Below are positions 7,282 through 16,689 of a DNA stretch of 39,868 nucleotides, piece after piece (within the stretch, counting starts at the first letter, position 1; the number at the start of each line of letters is the position of its first letter). Source of the DNA: an uncultured Lachnospiraceae bacterium (GTDB lineage Bacteria > Bacillota > Clostridia > Lachnospirales > Lachnospiraceae). A program made the position numbers and the translations under genes. The notes below the pieces were generated by a model that was given only the letters and a program-made list of their open reading frames with translations, had not been told where the DNA came from and did not search any database. The stretch spans positions 1 to 39,868 of the forward strand of contig CAJTSL010000036.1 of NCBI GenBank assembly GCA_910578845.1, read 5' to 3'.

Positions 7282-8442
7282 ATGAAAAGAGTTTTTTTGA
7301 TCGTGTTAGATAGCTTTGGCATAGGTGAGATGGAAGATGCGATAGATTATGGAGATAAGGGAACCAATACGCTCAGGTCTGTATCTTCCAGTCCCTATTT
7401 CCATATGCCGAATATGCGGGAAATGGGGCTTTTCAATTTAGAAGGCGTGGAGCTGGGCGGGAAAGTAGAGCGCCCTACGGCAAGGATTGCCCGCATGAAA
7501 GAGGCTTCGAAGGGGAAAGATACTACTATTGGGCATTGGGAGATAGCAGGGATACTGTCTCCGAAGCCCCTGCCTACTTATCCGGATGGCTTTCCACAGG
7601 AGATATTGGACGCTTTTTGCGAAAGGGCAGGGCGCGGCGTTCTTTGTAACAAACCGTACTCCGGGACGGAAGTCATCAAAGATTATGGAGAAGAACATGT
7701 AAAGACAGGGAAGCTGATCGTATATACATCAGCGGACAGCGTTTTTCAGATTGCGGCACATGAGGATGTCGTTCCGGTGGAAACCCTATATGAATATTGC
7801 CGGATGGCGAGAGAGATTCTGCAAGGCGAGCATGGAGTCGGCAGGGTCATTGCAAGGCCTTTTAACGGAGAGGCAGGGAATTACACAAGGACGCCTAGAA
7901 GGCATGATTTTTCCTTGCTGCCGCCGGCAGTTACAATGTTAGACCAGTTAAGCGGGGCCGGCAAGGATGTCATTGCCATTGGCAAGATCCAGGACATTTT
8001 CGCAGGAAAGGGCATTACGGAATTCCACTATACGAAAGGGAATGAAGAAGGGATTGAGAAAACGCTTGCATTTTTAGAAAAAGATTTTGAAGGATTATGT
8101 TTTGTGAACCTTGTAGATTATGACATGCTGTACGGACATCGGAATGATGTTGACGGCTATGCGAGGGCATTATCCTATTTTGATGAAAAATTGCCGGAAA
8201 TATGCGCGAAACTGAGAGACGATGATATTTTAATGATGACGGCGGATCATGGGTGCGATCCTGGCTATACAGTATCTACTGACCATTCCAGAGAACATAC
8301 GCCTTTTATTATGTATGGTAAGGCGATCCGGCCGGAGAATCTTGGAACAAGAGATACTTTTGCGGATATTGGCGCTACAGTGCTGGATTATTTTGGCATG
8401 GTGCCGGAATTTAAGGCAACATCAATGCTTTATGGAGGATAA
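7282..8442 (+). CDS. deoB: Phosphopentomutase
   Basis: Interconverts ribose- or deoxyribose-1-phosphate and the 5-phosphate in nucleoside salvage; a cytosolic, Mn-dependent alkaline phosphatase superfamily enzyme. Metal-binding D10 lies in LDSFGIGEMEDA. The GKDTTIGHWE motif near residues 78-87 carries the phosphorylated Thr, and late DHG/DHSREHTP motifs complete the metal site. Its 386 residues match the family. GGAGGC precedes the ATG. No other deo or pup gene is nearby. The stop lies 4 bases before the prfC start. Confidence 0.96.
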   Translation: MKRVFLIVLDSFGIGEMEDAIDYGDKGTNTLRSVSSSPYFHMPNMREMGLFNLEGVELGGKVERPTARIARMKEASKGKDTTIGHWEIAGILSPKPLPTYPDGFPQEILDAFCERAGRGVLCNKPYSGTEVIKDYGEEHVKTGKLIVYTSADSVFQIAAHEDVVPVETLYEYCRMAREILQGEHGVGRVIARPFNGEAGNYTRTPRRHDFSLLPPAVTMLDQLSGAGKDVIAIGKIQDIFAGKGITEFHYTKGNEEGIEKTLAFLEKDFEGLCFVNLVDYDMLYGHRNDVDGYARALSYFDEKLPEICAKLRDDDILMMTADHGCDPGYTVSTDHSREHTPFIMYGKAIRPENLGTRDTFADIGATVLDYFGMVPEFKATSMLYGG

Positions 8443-8446
8443 GAAC

Positions 8447-10039
8447 GTGGGCAAATATGCAGACGAAATTAACAAAAGAAGAACATTTGCAATTATATCG
8501 CATCCGGATGCGGGAAAGACGACTTTGACAGAAAAGTTCCTTCTATATGGAGGCGCGATTAATCTGGCAGGCAGCGTCAAAGGAAAAGCGACGGCTAGGC
8601 ATGCCGTTTCAGACTGGATGGAAATAGAGAAAGAGAGAGGGATTTCTGTCACTTCCTCCGTTTTACAGTTCCAGTATGGCGGCTTTTGCATTAATATTTT
8701 GGATACGCCAGGGCACCAGGATTTCTCGGAAGACACTTACCGTACCTTAATGGCCGCGGATTCAGCCGTGATGGTCATTGATGCATCTAAGGGCGTCGAG
8801 GCGCAGACAAGGAAGCTTTTTAAAGTATGTGTCATGCGGCGGATCCCGATTTTCACATTTATCAACAAAATGGACCGGGACGCCAACGACACGTTTGAGC
8901 TTTTGGATGAGATCGAGAAGGAACTGGGGATTGCCACCTGCCCGATCAACTGGCCAATTGGATCAGGGAAAGAGTTTAAAGGTGTATACGACAGGGAAAA
9001 CCAGTGCGTGATAACTTATGCCGATACGGAAAAGGGCACAAAAGAGGGTCATGCGACACAGATTCCGCTTACGGATACGGACAAGCTTATTTCTTACATT
9101 GGAGAAGCTTTCCGGGAGCAGCTTACGGATGAGATTGACTTATTGGACGGCGCTAGTGCGGAATATGATCTGGATAGAATTCGTGCAGGGGAATTGACGC
9201 CTGTTTTTTTCGGTTCCGCGCTGACTAATTTTGGCGTGGAGATTTTCTTACAGCATTTTTTGAAGATGACGACGACACCTTTGCCGCGGAAGGCGGATAT
9301 AGGCCTGATTGACCCGGTAGAGAATGATTTTTCCGCGTTTGTCTTTAAAATCCAGGCGAATATGAACAAAGCGCACCGGGACAGAATTGCTTTTATGCGG
9401 ATCTGTTCTGGCAAATATGAAGCAAGCATGGAAGTAAAGCATTTGCAGGGCGGTAAGGTCATGAGGCTTTCCCAGCCGCAACAAATCATGGCTGATGAGC
9501 GGAAGATATTGGAAGAGGCATATGCCGGAGATATTATCGGTGTCTTTGACCCGGGCATTTTCTCCATTGGGGACACGCTTTGCATGCCAAAGGAGCAGTT
9601 CCAATATGAAGGCATTCCGACTTTTGCGCCGGAGCATTTCGCCAGGGTGCGGCAGCTTGACACGATGAAAAGAAAACAGTTTGTAAAAGGCATTACACAG
9701 ATTGCGCAAGAAGGCGCGATCCAGATTTTCCAGGAATGCAATACGGGAATGGAAGAGATCATTGTAGGCGTTGTCGGTGTGCTACAGTTCGATGTGCTTA
9801 AATATCGCCTGGAGAATGAATATAATGTAGAAATCCGTCTGGAAAATTTGCCATATGAGCATATCAGATGGATTGAGAATAAAGATATCAGCTTAGATAC
9901 CTTGACAGGAACTTCTGATATGAAAAAAATAAAAGACTTAAAGGGAAATCCGCTGCTGCTCTTCGTAAACCAATGGAGCATCAAGATGACGGAGGACAGA
10001 AACCCCGGCTTGATACTTTCCGAGTTTGGCAGGAATTAG
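8447..10039 (+). CDS. prfC: Peptide chain release factor 3
   Basis: Translational GTPase that recycles RF1 and RF2 from terminated ribosomes. The G1 motif (SHPDAGKTT) lies at residues 18-26, with G3 DTPGHQDF and G4 NKMD. The domain order follows EF-G/RF3, and about 530 residues is the usual length. The start is GTG 8447, 8 nt after GGAGG (8434-8438), which lies inside the end of deoB; an ATG at 8432 would overlap that site. The open frame upstream into deoB is a shadow. It is probably co-transcribed with deoB without functional linkage. Confidence 0.95.
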   Translation: MGKYADEINKRRTFAIISHPDAGKTTLTEKFLLYGGAINLAGSVKGKATARHAVSDWMEIEKERGISVTSSVLQFQYGGFCINILDTPGHQDFSEDTYRTLMAADSAVMVIDASKGVEAQTRKLFKVCVMRRIPIFTFINKMDRDANDTFELLDEIEKELGIATCPINWPIGSGKEFKGVYDRENQCVITYADTEKGTKEGHATQIPLTDTDKLISYIGEAFREQLTDEIDLLDGASAEYDLDRIRAGELTPVFFGSALTNFGVEIFLQHFLKMTTTPLPRKADIGLIDPVENDFSAFVFKIQANMNKAHRDRIAFMRICSGKYEASMEVKHLQGGKVMRLSQPQQIMADERKILEEAYAGDIIGVFDPGIFSIGDTLCMPKEQFQYEGIPTFAPEHFARVRQLDTMKRKQFVKGITQIAQEGAIQIFQECNTGMEEIIVGVVGVLQFDVLKYRLENEYNVEIRLENLPYEHIRWIENKDISLDTLTGTSDMKKIKDLKGNPLLLFVNQWSIKMTEDRNPGLILSEFGRN

Positions 10040-10114
10040 CATCCCGTCGCGTTATGTGCGCCGTTATGTTGTATTGCCGTGAGCTGTAGTGTCTGACGAA
10101 CAGAAGGTGGTCTG

Positions 10115-11452
10115 ATGAAAAAGGCTTTCTTATTACTAAAGAATATGATAAAAAGTATTCTGGCTGTGGCAATGATAGGGATGATGACAGTAGTTGGAAT
10201 CCTTATTTATGTTGCGCGTGGGGGCAGCTTAGAGGATTTACCAGTTGCCTTGCAGTTTGTCCTTCCAGACCGGATTACCGTTGGCTCGGAAACAGAGGCG
10301 GCAAATGGACAAGCGATAGAGGAGCGCAGAGTCCGTTTGCAGGAAGACGGGACGGCGGAAGATCAGGAGCAGGAGGCGCTAGGGTCGCTACCGGAAACGG
10401 AAGCGTTCGTTGAGAGCCAAAAGCTTTTACTGGAATCGGCACAGGCGGACTCTTATGCATACAACCAATTAGCGGAAGATGAACAGGCGCTTTATCTTGA
10501 GATTTTATGGGCAATATTGGAATTTAGGGAAGACATGGAGCTTTCCAGTATGGATTCTGAAGAGATTGCCCGTATTTTCCAATGCGTGCTCAATGACCAT
10601 CCGGAAATATTCTATATAGATGGTTATACCTATACGCAATATACATTAGGTGATATTTTGAAGAAAATCACATTTTCCGCTAGTTATAACATGGATCAGG
10701 ATGAAATCGTGAGGCGGCAAGGACAGATAGATGCTTATGTGGAGAAATGCTTTGCGGGGATGCCGGTTGGTGCGGATGAATATGAAGTTGTAAAATATAT
10801 CTATGAATATCTGATAGATAATACGGAATATGATGCAGAGGCGGAAGATAACCAGAATATTTGCTCGGTATTTCTGGATGGGCGGTCTGTTTGCCAGGGA
10901 TATGCCAAAGCGACCCAGTATTTGTTGGGACAGGCAGGGATCCGTGCGACGTTAGTGCTAGGGAAGGTATCTGCCGGGGAAGGACATGCATGGAACCTGG
11001 TGCAGATAAACGGGGAGTGGTACTATGTCGATACGACATGGGGAGACGCATCCTATCAGGCGGTAGGCGGTGAATCGTCCTATCCGGAGAATAAGATGCC
11101 GACAATTAACTATGATTATCTATGCGTAACGTCGAAGCAGCTTTGTAAGACACATGTGATAGATAATGTTGTGGAGATGCCGGAGTGTAACGCGGTCAGA
11201 GACAACTATTATGTGCGGGAAGGCTTATATTTCATAGAGCTTGATGAGGTGCAGCTAGAGCATATCTTCCAGGATGGTTATGAAAAAGGGAGCGCCTATG
11301 TCACGTTCAAATGTGATTCTGAAGAGCTTTATAGGCAGATGCAGGAGAGGCTGATCCATAACCAGGAGATATTCCGTTATCTGGACTGCCCGGATGGGAT
11401 CGTTTCTTATACAGACAATGAGGAGCAGTACAGTATGAGTTTTTGGCTATGA
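10115..11452 (+). CDS. Exported/membrane-anchored transglutaminase-like protein
   Basis: A 445-residue protein with an N-terminal signal anchor (about residues 9-33), a variable acidic linker to about 120, and a transglutaminase/protease-like domain. The expected catalytic residues are visible: C260 in DGRSVCQGYA, H291 in GEGHAWNLV, D306 in YYVDTTWGD. Such domains in Clostridia are usually cysteine peptidase-like enzymes at the cell surface; the substrate cannot be told from sequence. AGAAGGTGG precedes the ATG. It lies between prfC and the asp23 block, and no sporulation promoter is evident. Confidence 0.85.
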   Translation: MKKAFLLLKNMIKSILAVAMIGMMTVVGILIYVARGGSLEDLPVALQFVLPDRITVGSETEAANGQAIEERRVRLQEDGTAEDQEQEALGSLPETEAFVESQKLLLESAQADSYAYNQLAEDEQALYLEILWAILEFREDMELSSMDSEEIARIFQCVLNDHPEIFYIDGYTYTQYTLGDILKKITFSASYNMDQDEIVRRQGQIDAYVEKCFAGMPVGADEYEVVKYIYEYLIDNTEYDAEAEDNQNICSVFLDGRSVCQGYAKATQYLLGQAGIRATLVLGKVSAGEGHAWNLVQINGEWYYVDTTWGDASYQAVGGESSYPENKMPTINYDYLCVTSKQLCKTHVIDNVVEMPECNAVRDNYYVREGLYFIELDEVQLEHIFQDGYEKGSAYVTFKCDSEELYRQMQERLIHNQEIFRYLDCPDGIVSYTDNEEQYSMSFWL

Positions 11453-11494
11453 AAATTCTTGTGTATTTCACTACTAGGCAAAAATCATAAATTT

Positions 11495-11503
11495 TGGTAT
11501 ACT
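11495..11503 (+). promoter_or_regulatory. Possible extended -10 promoter of the asp23-nusB operon
   Basis: TGGTATACT gives an extended -10 (TGn plus TATACT) about 70 bp ahead of asp23. No good -35 is visible 17-18 bp upstream. It lies 42 bp after the previous stop codon. Confidence 0.4.
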
Positions 11504-11510
11504 TAATCAC

Positions 11511-11534
11511 AATCAGACAAATAATCAGACAAAT
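11511..11534 (+). repeat. Perfect 12 bp tandem duplication in the asp23 leader
   Basis: AATCAGACAAAT occurs twice without interruption, immediately downstream of the proposed -10. It could be a small slippage duplication or a paired binding site. Confidence 0.75.
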
Positions 11535-11571
11535 GCAGTAAGACAGAGATGAGTAAGAACGGAGGCTATAT

Positions 11572-11958
11572 ATGGAGCAGGAATTGAATAAGAACAGTTA
11601 TGTGGCACAAGAGAACGAAGAGCTTGGTTCCGTCAAGATAGCAGACGATGTCGTAGCGATGATCGCGGCGCTTGCGGCAACAGAGGTAGAGGGCGTGGCT
11701 GCTATGTCGGGGAATATGACAAATGAGCTTCTAAGTAGAGTCGGCGTCAAAAATGCTACGAAAGGCACAAGAGTGGAAGTGCTGCAAAAGAAGGTAAAAG
11801 TAGATTTGGCGATTATGATAGAATACGGTTATAACATACCGGCGACTTGCCAGCGGGTACAGACGAAGGTGAAAAATGCCGTGGAGAATATGACGGGATT
11901 AGAAGTGACAGACGTTAATATCCGTATAGCGGGCGTCAATGTATCAAAAGACAGATAA
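11572..11958 (+). CDS. Asp23/Gls24 family envelope stress response protein
   Basis: A 128-residue Asp23/Gls24 (DUF322, YqhY-like) protein. The family is membrane-associated through partners and linked to envelope stress or to acetyl-CoA carboxylase regulation. The core motifs VKIADDVVAMIAALAATEVEGV and VKVDLAIMIEYGYNIP, with a final VTDVNIRIAGV, are clear. The N-terminal 15 residues are polar and variable. GGAGG precedes the ATG. It sits next to nusB, as in many Firmicutes, and is first in the long co-directional block running to spo0A. Confidence 0.92.
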   Translation: MEQELNKNSYVAQENEELGSVKIADDVVAMIAALAATEVEGVAAMSGNMTNELLSRVGVKNATKGTRVEVLQKKVKVDLAIMIEYGYNIPATCQRVQTKVKNAVENMTGLEVTDVNIRIAGVNVSKDR

Positions 11959-12008
11959 GATAAACGAGACAGTTTAAAACAGACAGGATAAAGTAGGAGC
12001 TTATTGCT

Positions 12009-12404
12009 ATGAGCAGGAGAGAACTGAGGGAGCAGATTTTTAAATTGCTCTTCCGTATAGAATTTAACAGCCAGGAAGAGATGCCAGAACAGGAAGAATT
12101 GTTTTTCGAAGATTTCTGTGTGGCGGACGAAGAAGACACGGCATACATTTCCGGGAAATACCGCAACATTGTAGAAAAGCTGGGCACAATAGATGATATG
12201 TTAAATGGGAAAGCCGAGAATTGGGATACGGCCAGAATGGGCAAAGTAGATTTGACAATTCTGAGACTGGCGCTTTATGAAATGGTATTTGATGATGATA
12301 TTCCTACAGGCGTAGCAATTAACGAAGCGGTAGAATTGGCGAAGAAATTCGGACAGGATGCATCAGCAGGATTTATTAATGGTATTCTGGCAAAGTTTTC
12401 ATAA
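12009..12404 (+). CDS. nusB: Transcription antitermination factor NusB
   Basis: NusB binds boxA RNA with NusE (S10) to assemble antitermination complexes on rRNA operons. The 131 residues open with the SRRELREQIFKLLFRIEF helix and end with the family signature PTGVAINEAVELAKKFG..ASAGFINGILAKF. TAGGAG precedes the ATG. It follows asp23 by 50 nt and precedes xseA. Confidence 0.95.
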   Translation: MSRRELREQIFKLLFRIEFNSQEEMPEQEELFFEDFCVADEEDTAYISGKYRNIVEKLGTIDDMLNGKAENWDTARMGKVDLTILRLALYEMVFDDDIPTGVAINEAVELAKKFGQDASAGFINGILAKFS

Positions 12405-12461
12405 TGCCGTAGTTTCTTAAGCGCAGGAAAATGCAGGCTGAGGCGGGGATGGAGAGGCAGT

Positions 12462-13688
12462 ATGCAGAATGTTTATTCGGTGGCGCAAGTCAATTCTTAT
12501 ATTAAGAATATGTTCACACAGGATTTTATGTTGCAATCCATTTCTGTGAAAGGAGAAGTAAGCAATTGTAAGTACCATTCCTCCGGGCATATTTATTTCA
12601 CATTAAAGGATGAAAAGGGAACGATCGCATGTGTCATGTTCGCCGGGAACCGGGGCGGGCTGGATTTTCAGATGAGAGAAGGGCAGCAGATCGTTGTAAA
12701 TGGCAGCATAGATGTCTATGAACGGGACGGGAAGTACCAACTGTATGCAAAGCAGATCCGGCAGGATGGCGCGGGCGCTTTGTATGAGCGTTTCGAACGG
12801 TTGAAAATAGAATTGGAAGAACGCGGGATGTTTGCACAGGAATACAAGCAGCAAATCCCAAGATATATTAAGCGGCTTGGTGTGATTACGGCGCCTACCG
12901 GTGCCGCGGTACGAGACATTATACAGATTGCGACGAGAAGGAACCCTTATGTGCAGATCATCTTATATCCTGCGGTCGTACAGGGAGATCTGGCGGTTCC
13001 TAGTATTGTAAATGGCATTCATGCAATGGAGCGGTTTGAGGTCGATACGATCATTGTAGGACGAGGCGGCGGTTCTATTGAGGATTTGTGGGCATTTAAC
13101 GAAGAAGCCGTAGCGCAGGCGATTTTCGATTGTCCGGTTCCGATCATCTCAGCGGTCGGGCATGAAACCGATGTGACAATAGCGGATTTCGTAGCAGATT
13201 TACGCGCGCCGACACCTTCGGCGGCGGCGGAGCTTGCAGTATATGATATCGAGCAGTTACAGGAGAAGCTAGGCGAATACGTTTATACGATGCAGCATTT
13301 ATGTAGGAACCGTATCAGGCAGTATAGGAATAAGCTCGAGCATTATCAGATGCAGATGAAATATTTAAACCCGGTGAACCAGATCCGTGAGAAGAGAACG
13401 TACTTGCTGAATCTGGAAGAAGCCGTCCAGACAGGCATGATGCATATTTTATCGGAGAAAAGGCATAGATTGGCGCTTTATATTGAACAAATGAAGGGCT
13501 TGTCACCGCTTGAAAAGTTAAGCCAGGGATATGCCTATGCTTCAGACGCTGGGGGCAGGACGGTGAGCAGGATCGCCCAGGTTCATCCGGGCGATGAAAT
13601 GCGGGTTTATGTTAAGGACGGCGTTATTCATACAAAAGTAATAGAAGGGCATGGTTATTTGAATGAGTACGAAGCAGAATGGCAATGA
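12462..13688 (+). CDS. xseA: Exodeoxyribonuclease VII large subunit
   Basis: Catalytic large subunit of ExoVII, which degrades single-stranded DNA in both directions. The 408 residues show an N-terminal OB fold (VKGEVSNCKYHSSGHIYFTLKD), the catalytic core with ITAPTGAAVRDI and GRGGGSIEDLWAFN, and GHETDVTIADFVADLRAPTP, then a coiled-coil arm and the closing LSQGYAY segment. GGAGAGG lies 5 nt before the ATG. It overlaps xseB by 26 nt, consistent with coupled synthesis of the two subunits. Confidence 0.96.
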   Translation: MQNVYSVAQVNSYIKNMFTQDFMLQSISVKGEVSNCKYHSSGHIYFTLKDEKGTIACVMFAGNRGGLDFQMREGQQIVVNGSIDVYERDGKYQLYAKQIRQDGAGALYERFERLKIELEERGMFAQEYKQQIPRYIKRLGVITAPTGAAVRDIIQIATRRNPYVQIILYPAVVQGDLAVPSIVNGIHAMERFEVDTIIVGRGGGSIEDLWAFNEEAVAQAIFDCPVPIISAVGHETDVTIADFVADLRAPTPSAAAELAVYDIEQLQEKLGEYVYTMQHLCRNRIRQYRNKLEHYQMQMKYLNPVNQIREKRTYLLNLEEAVQTGMMHILSEKRHRLALYIEQMKGLSPLEKLSQGYAYASDAGGRTVSRIAQVHPGDEMRVYVKDGVIHTKVIEGHGYLNEYEAEWQ

Positions 13689-13902
13689 TAACAAGCAGGA
13701 ACAAGAACTTTCCTTAGAAGAAGCTTTCGATAGAATAGAGGAGACCATTGCGTGCTTAGAAGAGGAAGATGTGACGTTAGAAGAGTCTTTCCAGGCATAC
13801 CAGCGCGGCATGGAGCTTTTGAAGTATTGTAATGGGAAAATTGATAAAGTCGAGAAACAGGTATTAAAGATCAACGAAGATGGTGGTTTAGATGAATTTT
13901 GA
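13663..13902 (+). CDS. xseB: Exodeoxyribonuclease VII small subunit
   Basis: A 79-residue small helical subunit that wraps the coiled coil of XseA. LSLEEAFDRIEETIACLEEEDVTLEES followed by FQAYQRGMELLKYCNGKI is the family signature. The N-terminal 14 residues are polar (K, N, Q, E). It starts inside xseA and ends overlapping ispA by 11 nt. Confidence 0.95.
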   Translation: MSTKQNGNDNKQEQELSLEEAFDRIEETIACLEEEDVTLEESFQAYQRGMELLKYCNGKIDKVEKQVLKINEDGGLDEF

Positions 13903-14794
13903 GGAGACATTACAAGAAAAAGCATCGCGGATAGAAGAAATGATCAAAGCTTTCCTGCCAAAGGAAGACGGGTATCAGAAGACTGTCATAGAAGCGATGA
14001 ATTATTCGGTGCTAGCAGGCGGTAAGAGGCTGCGCCCAATGTTAATGGAAGAAACATGGCGGATGTTTGGCGGCAGGGGAGAACTGGTAGCGCCTTTTAT
14101 GGCAGCGCTTGAAATGATACATAATTACTCGCTTGTCCATGACGATTTGCCAGCAATGGACAATGACGAGTACAGGCGTGGCAGGAAAACGACCCATGTT
14201 GTATATGGGGAAGGCATGGCAGTGCTGGCAGGAGACGGTTTGCTCAATTATGCTTTTGAGACGGCTTGCGTTGCGTTCGAAAGGGCAAAGAATGCAGAAG
14301 AATACCAAAGAGTGGCGTTAGCGCTGACTGTTCTTAGCCGGAAAGCAGGCATATTTGGCATGATCGGTGGCCAATGCGCAGATATAGAAGCTGAAAAGCA
14401 TCAGGAAGATGTGACCAAAGAGCTGCTAATGTTCATCCATGAGCATAAGACGGCGGCGTTGATACAGGCGGCAATGATGATTGGCGCAATCTTGGCGGGA
14501 GCTGACAAAGAACAGATAGCGGCAGTGGAAAAATGCGCTTATAATATAGGCATTGCATTCCAGATCCAGGATGATATCCTGGATGTCACGGGCAGCCAGG
14601 ATGTCCTGGGAAAACCAATTGGCAGTGATGAGAAGAATAATAAAATAACTTATGTTACGATACATGGATTACAAAAGGCGTCAGAAACAGTTGCTGCTTT
14701 GTCCAATGAAGCGGTCCAGATTTTGGCTTCTTTTCCCGAGAGGAACCTGTTTATAGAAGAGTTAGTGGAACAGTTGATCTACAGAGAGAAATAA
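13892..14794 (+). CDS. ispA: Polyprenyl (farnesyl/geranylgeranyl) diphosphate synthase
   Basis: Condenses isopentenyl diphosphate with allylic diphosphates to make short isoprenoids, precursors of undecaprenyl carriers and quinones. The first Asp-rich motif DDLPAMD lies at residues 84-90, with GGKRLRP upstream at 43-49 and the second motif QDDILD near 225. The 300 residues fit the class. The start overlaps xseB. It lies directly before dxs, so substrate supply and chain elongation share a transcript. The exact product length cannot be fixed by reading alone. Confidence 0.93.
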   Translation: MNFEETLQEKASRIEEMIKAFLPKEDGYQKTVIEAMNYSVLAGGKRLRPMLMEETWRMFGGRGELVAPFMAALEMIHNYSLVHDDLPAMDNDEYRRGRKTTHVVYGEGMAVLAGDGLLNYAFETACVAFERAKNAEEYQRVALALTVLSRKAGIFGMIGGQCADIEAEKHQEDVTKELLMFIHEHKTAALIQAAMMIGAILAGADKEQIAAVEKCAYNIGIAFQIQDDILDVTGSQDVLGKPIGSDEKNNKITYVTIHGLQKASETVAALSNEAVQILASFPERNLFIEELVEQLIYREK

Positions 14795-14805
14795 AGAGGT
14801 ATCTT

Positions 14806-16674
14806 ATGTTTCTAGAGAAAATAGAAAAGACAAATGATATTAAGAAAATCAATGCAGAAGATTATAGCGCGCTTGCAGAAGAGATCAGGCAGTTCTTGAT
14901 TAGCTCTATCAGCGTGACAGGCGGCCATCTAGGCTCTAATCTGGGCGCTGTAGAATTGACGATGGCGTTGCACCTGTCTTTGCATTTGCCGGAGGACAAG
15001 ATAATATGGGATGTAGGGCATCAGTCATATACCCACAAAATTTTGACCGGGCGCAGGGACGGATTTGCGAATCTGCGCAAATACGGTGGGATCAGTGGTT
15101 TTCCAAAGAGAAAAGAAAGCGATTGCGATAGTTTTGATACAGGACATAGTTCTACCTCGATTTCTGCCGGTCTTGGCATGGTCAAAGCGAGAGATTTGGC
15201 GGGCGGCAAGAATACGGTAGTTTCTGTGATCGGGGACGGCTCTCTGACAGGCGGCATGGCGTATGAGGCACTCAATAATGCTTCCCGGTTAGAGACGAAT
15301 TTCATCATTGTTCTAAATGATAATAATATGTCTATTTCTGAAAATGTAGGCGGCGTTTCTAAGTATTTGAATAATATCAGGACTGCTGATATGTATTTAG
15401 ACTTAAAGGAGGGCGTTTACAATTCCCTACATGGAAAATCAAAATATGGAGATAAAGTAGTTTCCCAGATCAGACGTGCCAAAAGCAGCTTTAAGCAGTT
15501 GGTCGTGCCAGGGATGTTCTTTGAAGATATGGGGATTACGTATTTAGGGCCGGTAGATGGGCATGATATTTCCGCAATGATGAGAATGCTGCGGGAAGCA
15601 AGGAAAATCAAAGGTGCAGTGCTGATCCATGCGATTACCCAGAAGGGCAGGGGATATGGCCCCGCAGAGCGGCATCCGGCTAGATTCCATGGGGCGGAGC
15701 CTTTTACGATTGAGACGGGGATTCCCAGCAAGCCGAGGACGAAGGCAAACTATACGGATATTTTTTCAACCGTTATGTGCAAGCTTGGGCAAAGAGATGA
15801 GAAAGTCGTTGCGATTACGGCGGCTATGCCTGATGGGACTGGATTGAAGCGTTTCCGCAATATGTATCCGGACCGGTTCTTTGATGTGGGGATCGCGGAA
15901 GAACACGCGGTCACTTTTGCAGCAGGGCTCGCGGCAGGAGGCTTAAAACCGATTGTCGCAATCTATTCGTCTTTCCTACAGAGGGCATATGATCAGATCC
16001 TGCATGATGTCTGCATCCAGAATCTCCCAGTGATTTTCGCGATTGACAGAGCGGGGCTGGTAGGAAGCGATGGAGAGACCCATCAAGGCATTTTTGATTT
16101 ATCGTATTTATCTTCGATACCGAATATGCATATTATGGCGCCCAAGAATAAATGGGAGCTTTCCGATATGATAAAATTTGCAGTTTCTTTTGTAGCGCCG
16201 ATTGCCATACGTTATCCGCGTGGCGAGGCGTTTGACGGCTTAAAGGATAACAGGGAGCCGATTGTGTATGGCAAGAGTGAGAGCATCTACGAGGAAGAGG
16301 ATATAATCCTGTTTGCGGTAGGCAGCATGGTCAAAGTGGCGTTAGAGGTGCGCAAACAGCTTAAAGAAACAGGGTATTCCTGTTCCCTGGTAAATGCCAG
16401 ATTTGTAAAGCCAATTGATGAAGAGGCGATCAAAGAGGCCTGCCGGGAGCATAAGCTGATCGTGACAATGGAGGAAAACGTAGCCAGCGGTGGTTTTGGC
16501 GAAAAAGTAAGGGCATATGTAGACACGCTGCATGAGAATGCTAAAGTGCTATGTGTGACGATCCCGGACGAGTATGTGGAACATGGCAATGTAGAATTGC
16601 TCAAACAGGAAGTAGGCATTGATGCCGATTCGATTGTCAAGAAAGTGATAACAGCCTATATAGGGCAAAGCTGA
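14806..16674 (+). CDS. dxs: 1-deoxy-D-xylulose-5-phosphate synthase
   Basis: Thiamine diphosphate enzyme that joins pyruvate and glyceraldehyde-3-phosphate, the first step of the MEP isoprenoid pathway. The 622 residues carry GHLGSNLGAVELT, WDVGHQSYTHKILTGR, the ThDP/Mg motif GDGSLTGGMAYEALN, the transketolase pyrimidine-domain motif DVGIAEEHAVTFAAG, and a C-terminal transketolase domain. AAGAGGT precedes the ATG 11 nt after ispA. The next gene, tlyA, begins within 16 nt of the stop. Confidence 0.96.
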   Translation: MFLEKIEKTNDIKKINAEDYSALAEEIRQFLISSISVTGGHLGSNLGAVELTMALHLSLHLPEDKIIWDVGHQSYTHKILTGRRDGFANLRKYGGISGFPKRKESDCDSFDTGHSSTSISAGLGMVKARDLAGGKNTVVSVIGDGSLTGGMAYEALNNASRLETNFIIVLNDNNMSISENVGGVSKYLNNIRTADMYLDLKEGVYNSLHGKSKYGDKVVSQIRRAKSSFKQLVVPGMFFEDMGITYLGPVDGHDISAMMRMLREARKIKGAVLIHAITQKGRGYGPAERHPARFHGAEPFTIETGIPSKPRTKANYTDIFSTVMCKLGQRDEKVVAITAAMPDGTGLKRFRNMYPDRFFDVGIAEEHAVTFAAGLAAGGLKPIVAIYSSFLQRAYDQILHDVCIQNLPVIFAIDRAGLVGSDGETHQGIFDLSYLSSIPNMHIMAPKNKWELSDMIKFAVSFVAPIAIRYPRGEAFDGLKDNREPIVYGKSESIYEEEDIILFAVGSMVKVALEVRKQLKETGYSCSLVNARFVKPIDEEAIKEACREHKLIVTMEENVASGGFGEKVRAYVDTLHENAKVLCVTIPDEYVEHGNVELLKQEVGIDADSIVKKVITAYIGQS

Positions 16675-16689
16675 GACATGGAGGCATAT

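Noticed and set aside
9094..9984. 296-codon open frame antisense to prfC
   Set aside because: It lies opposite a conserved GTPase gene, with Ser/Cys/Ile-rich composition typical of antisense shadows.
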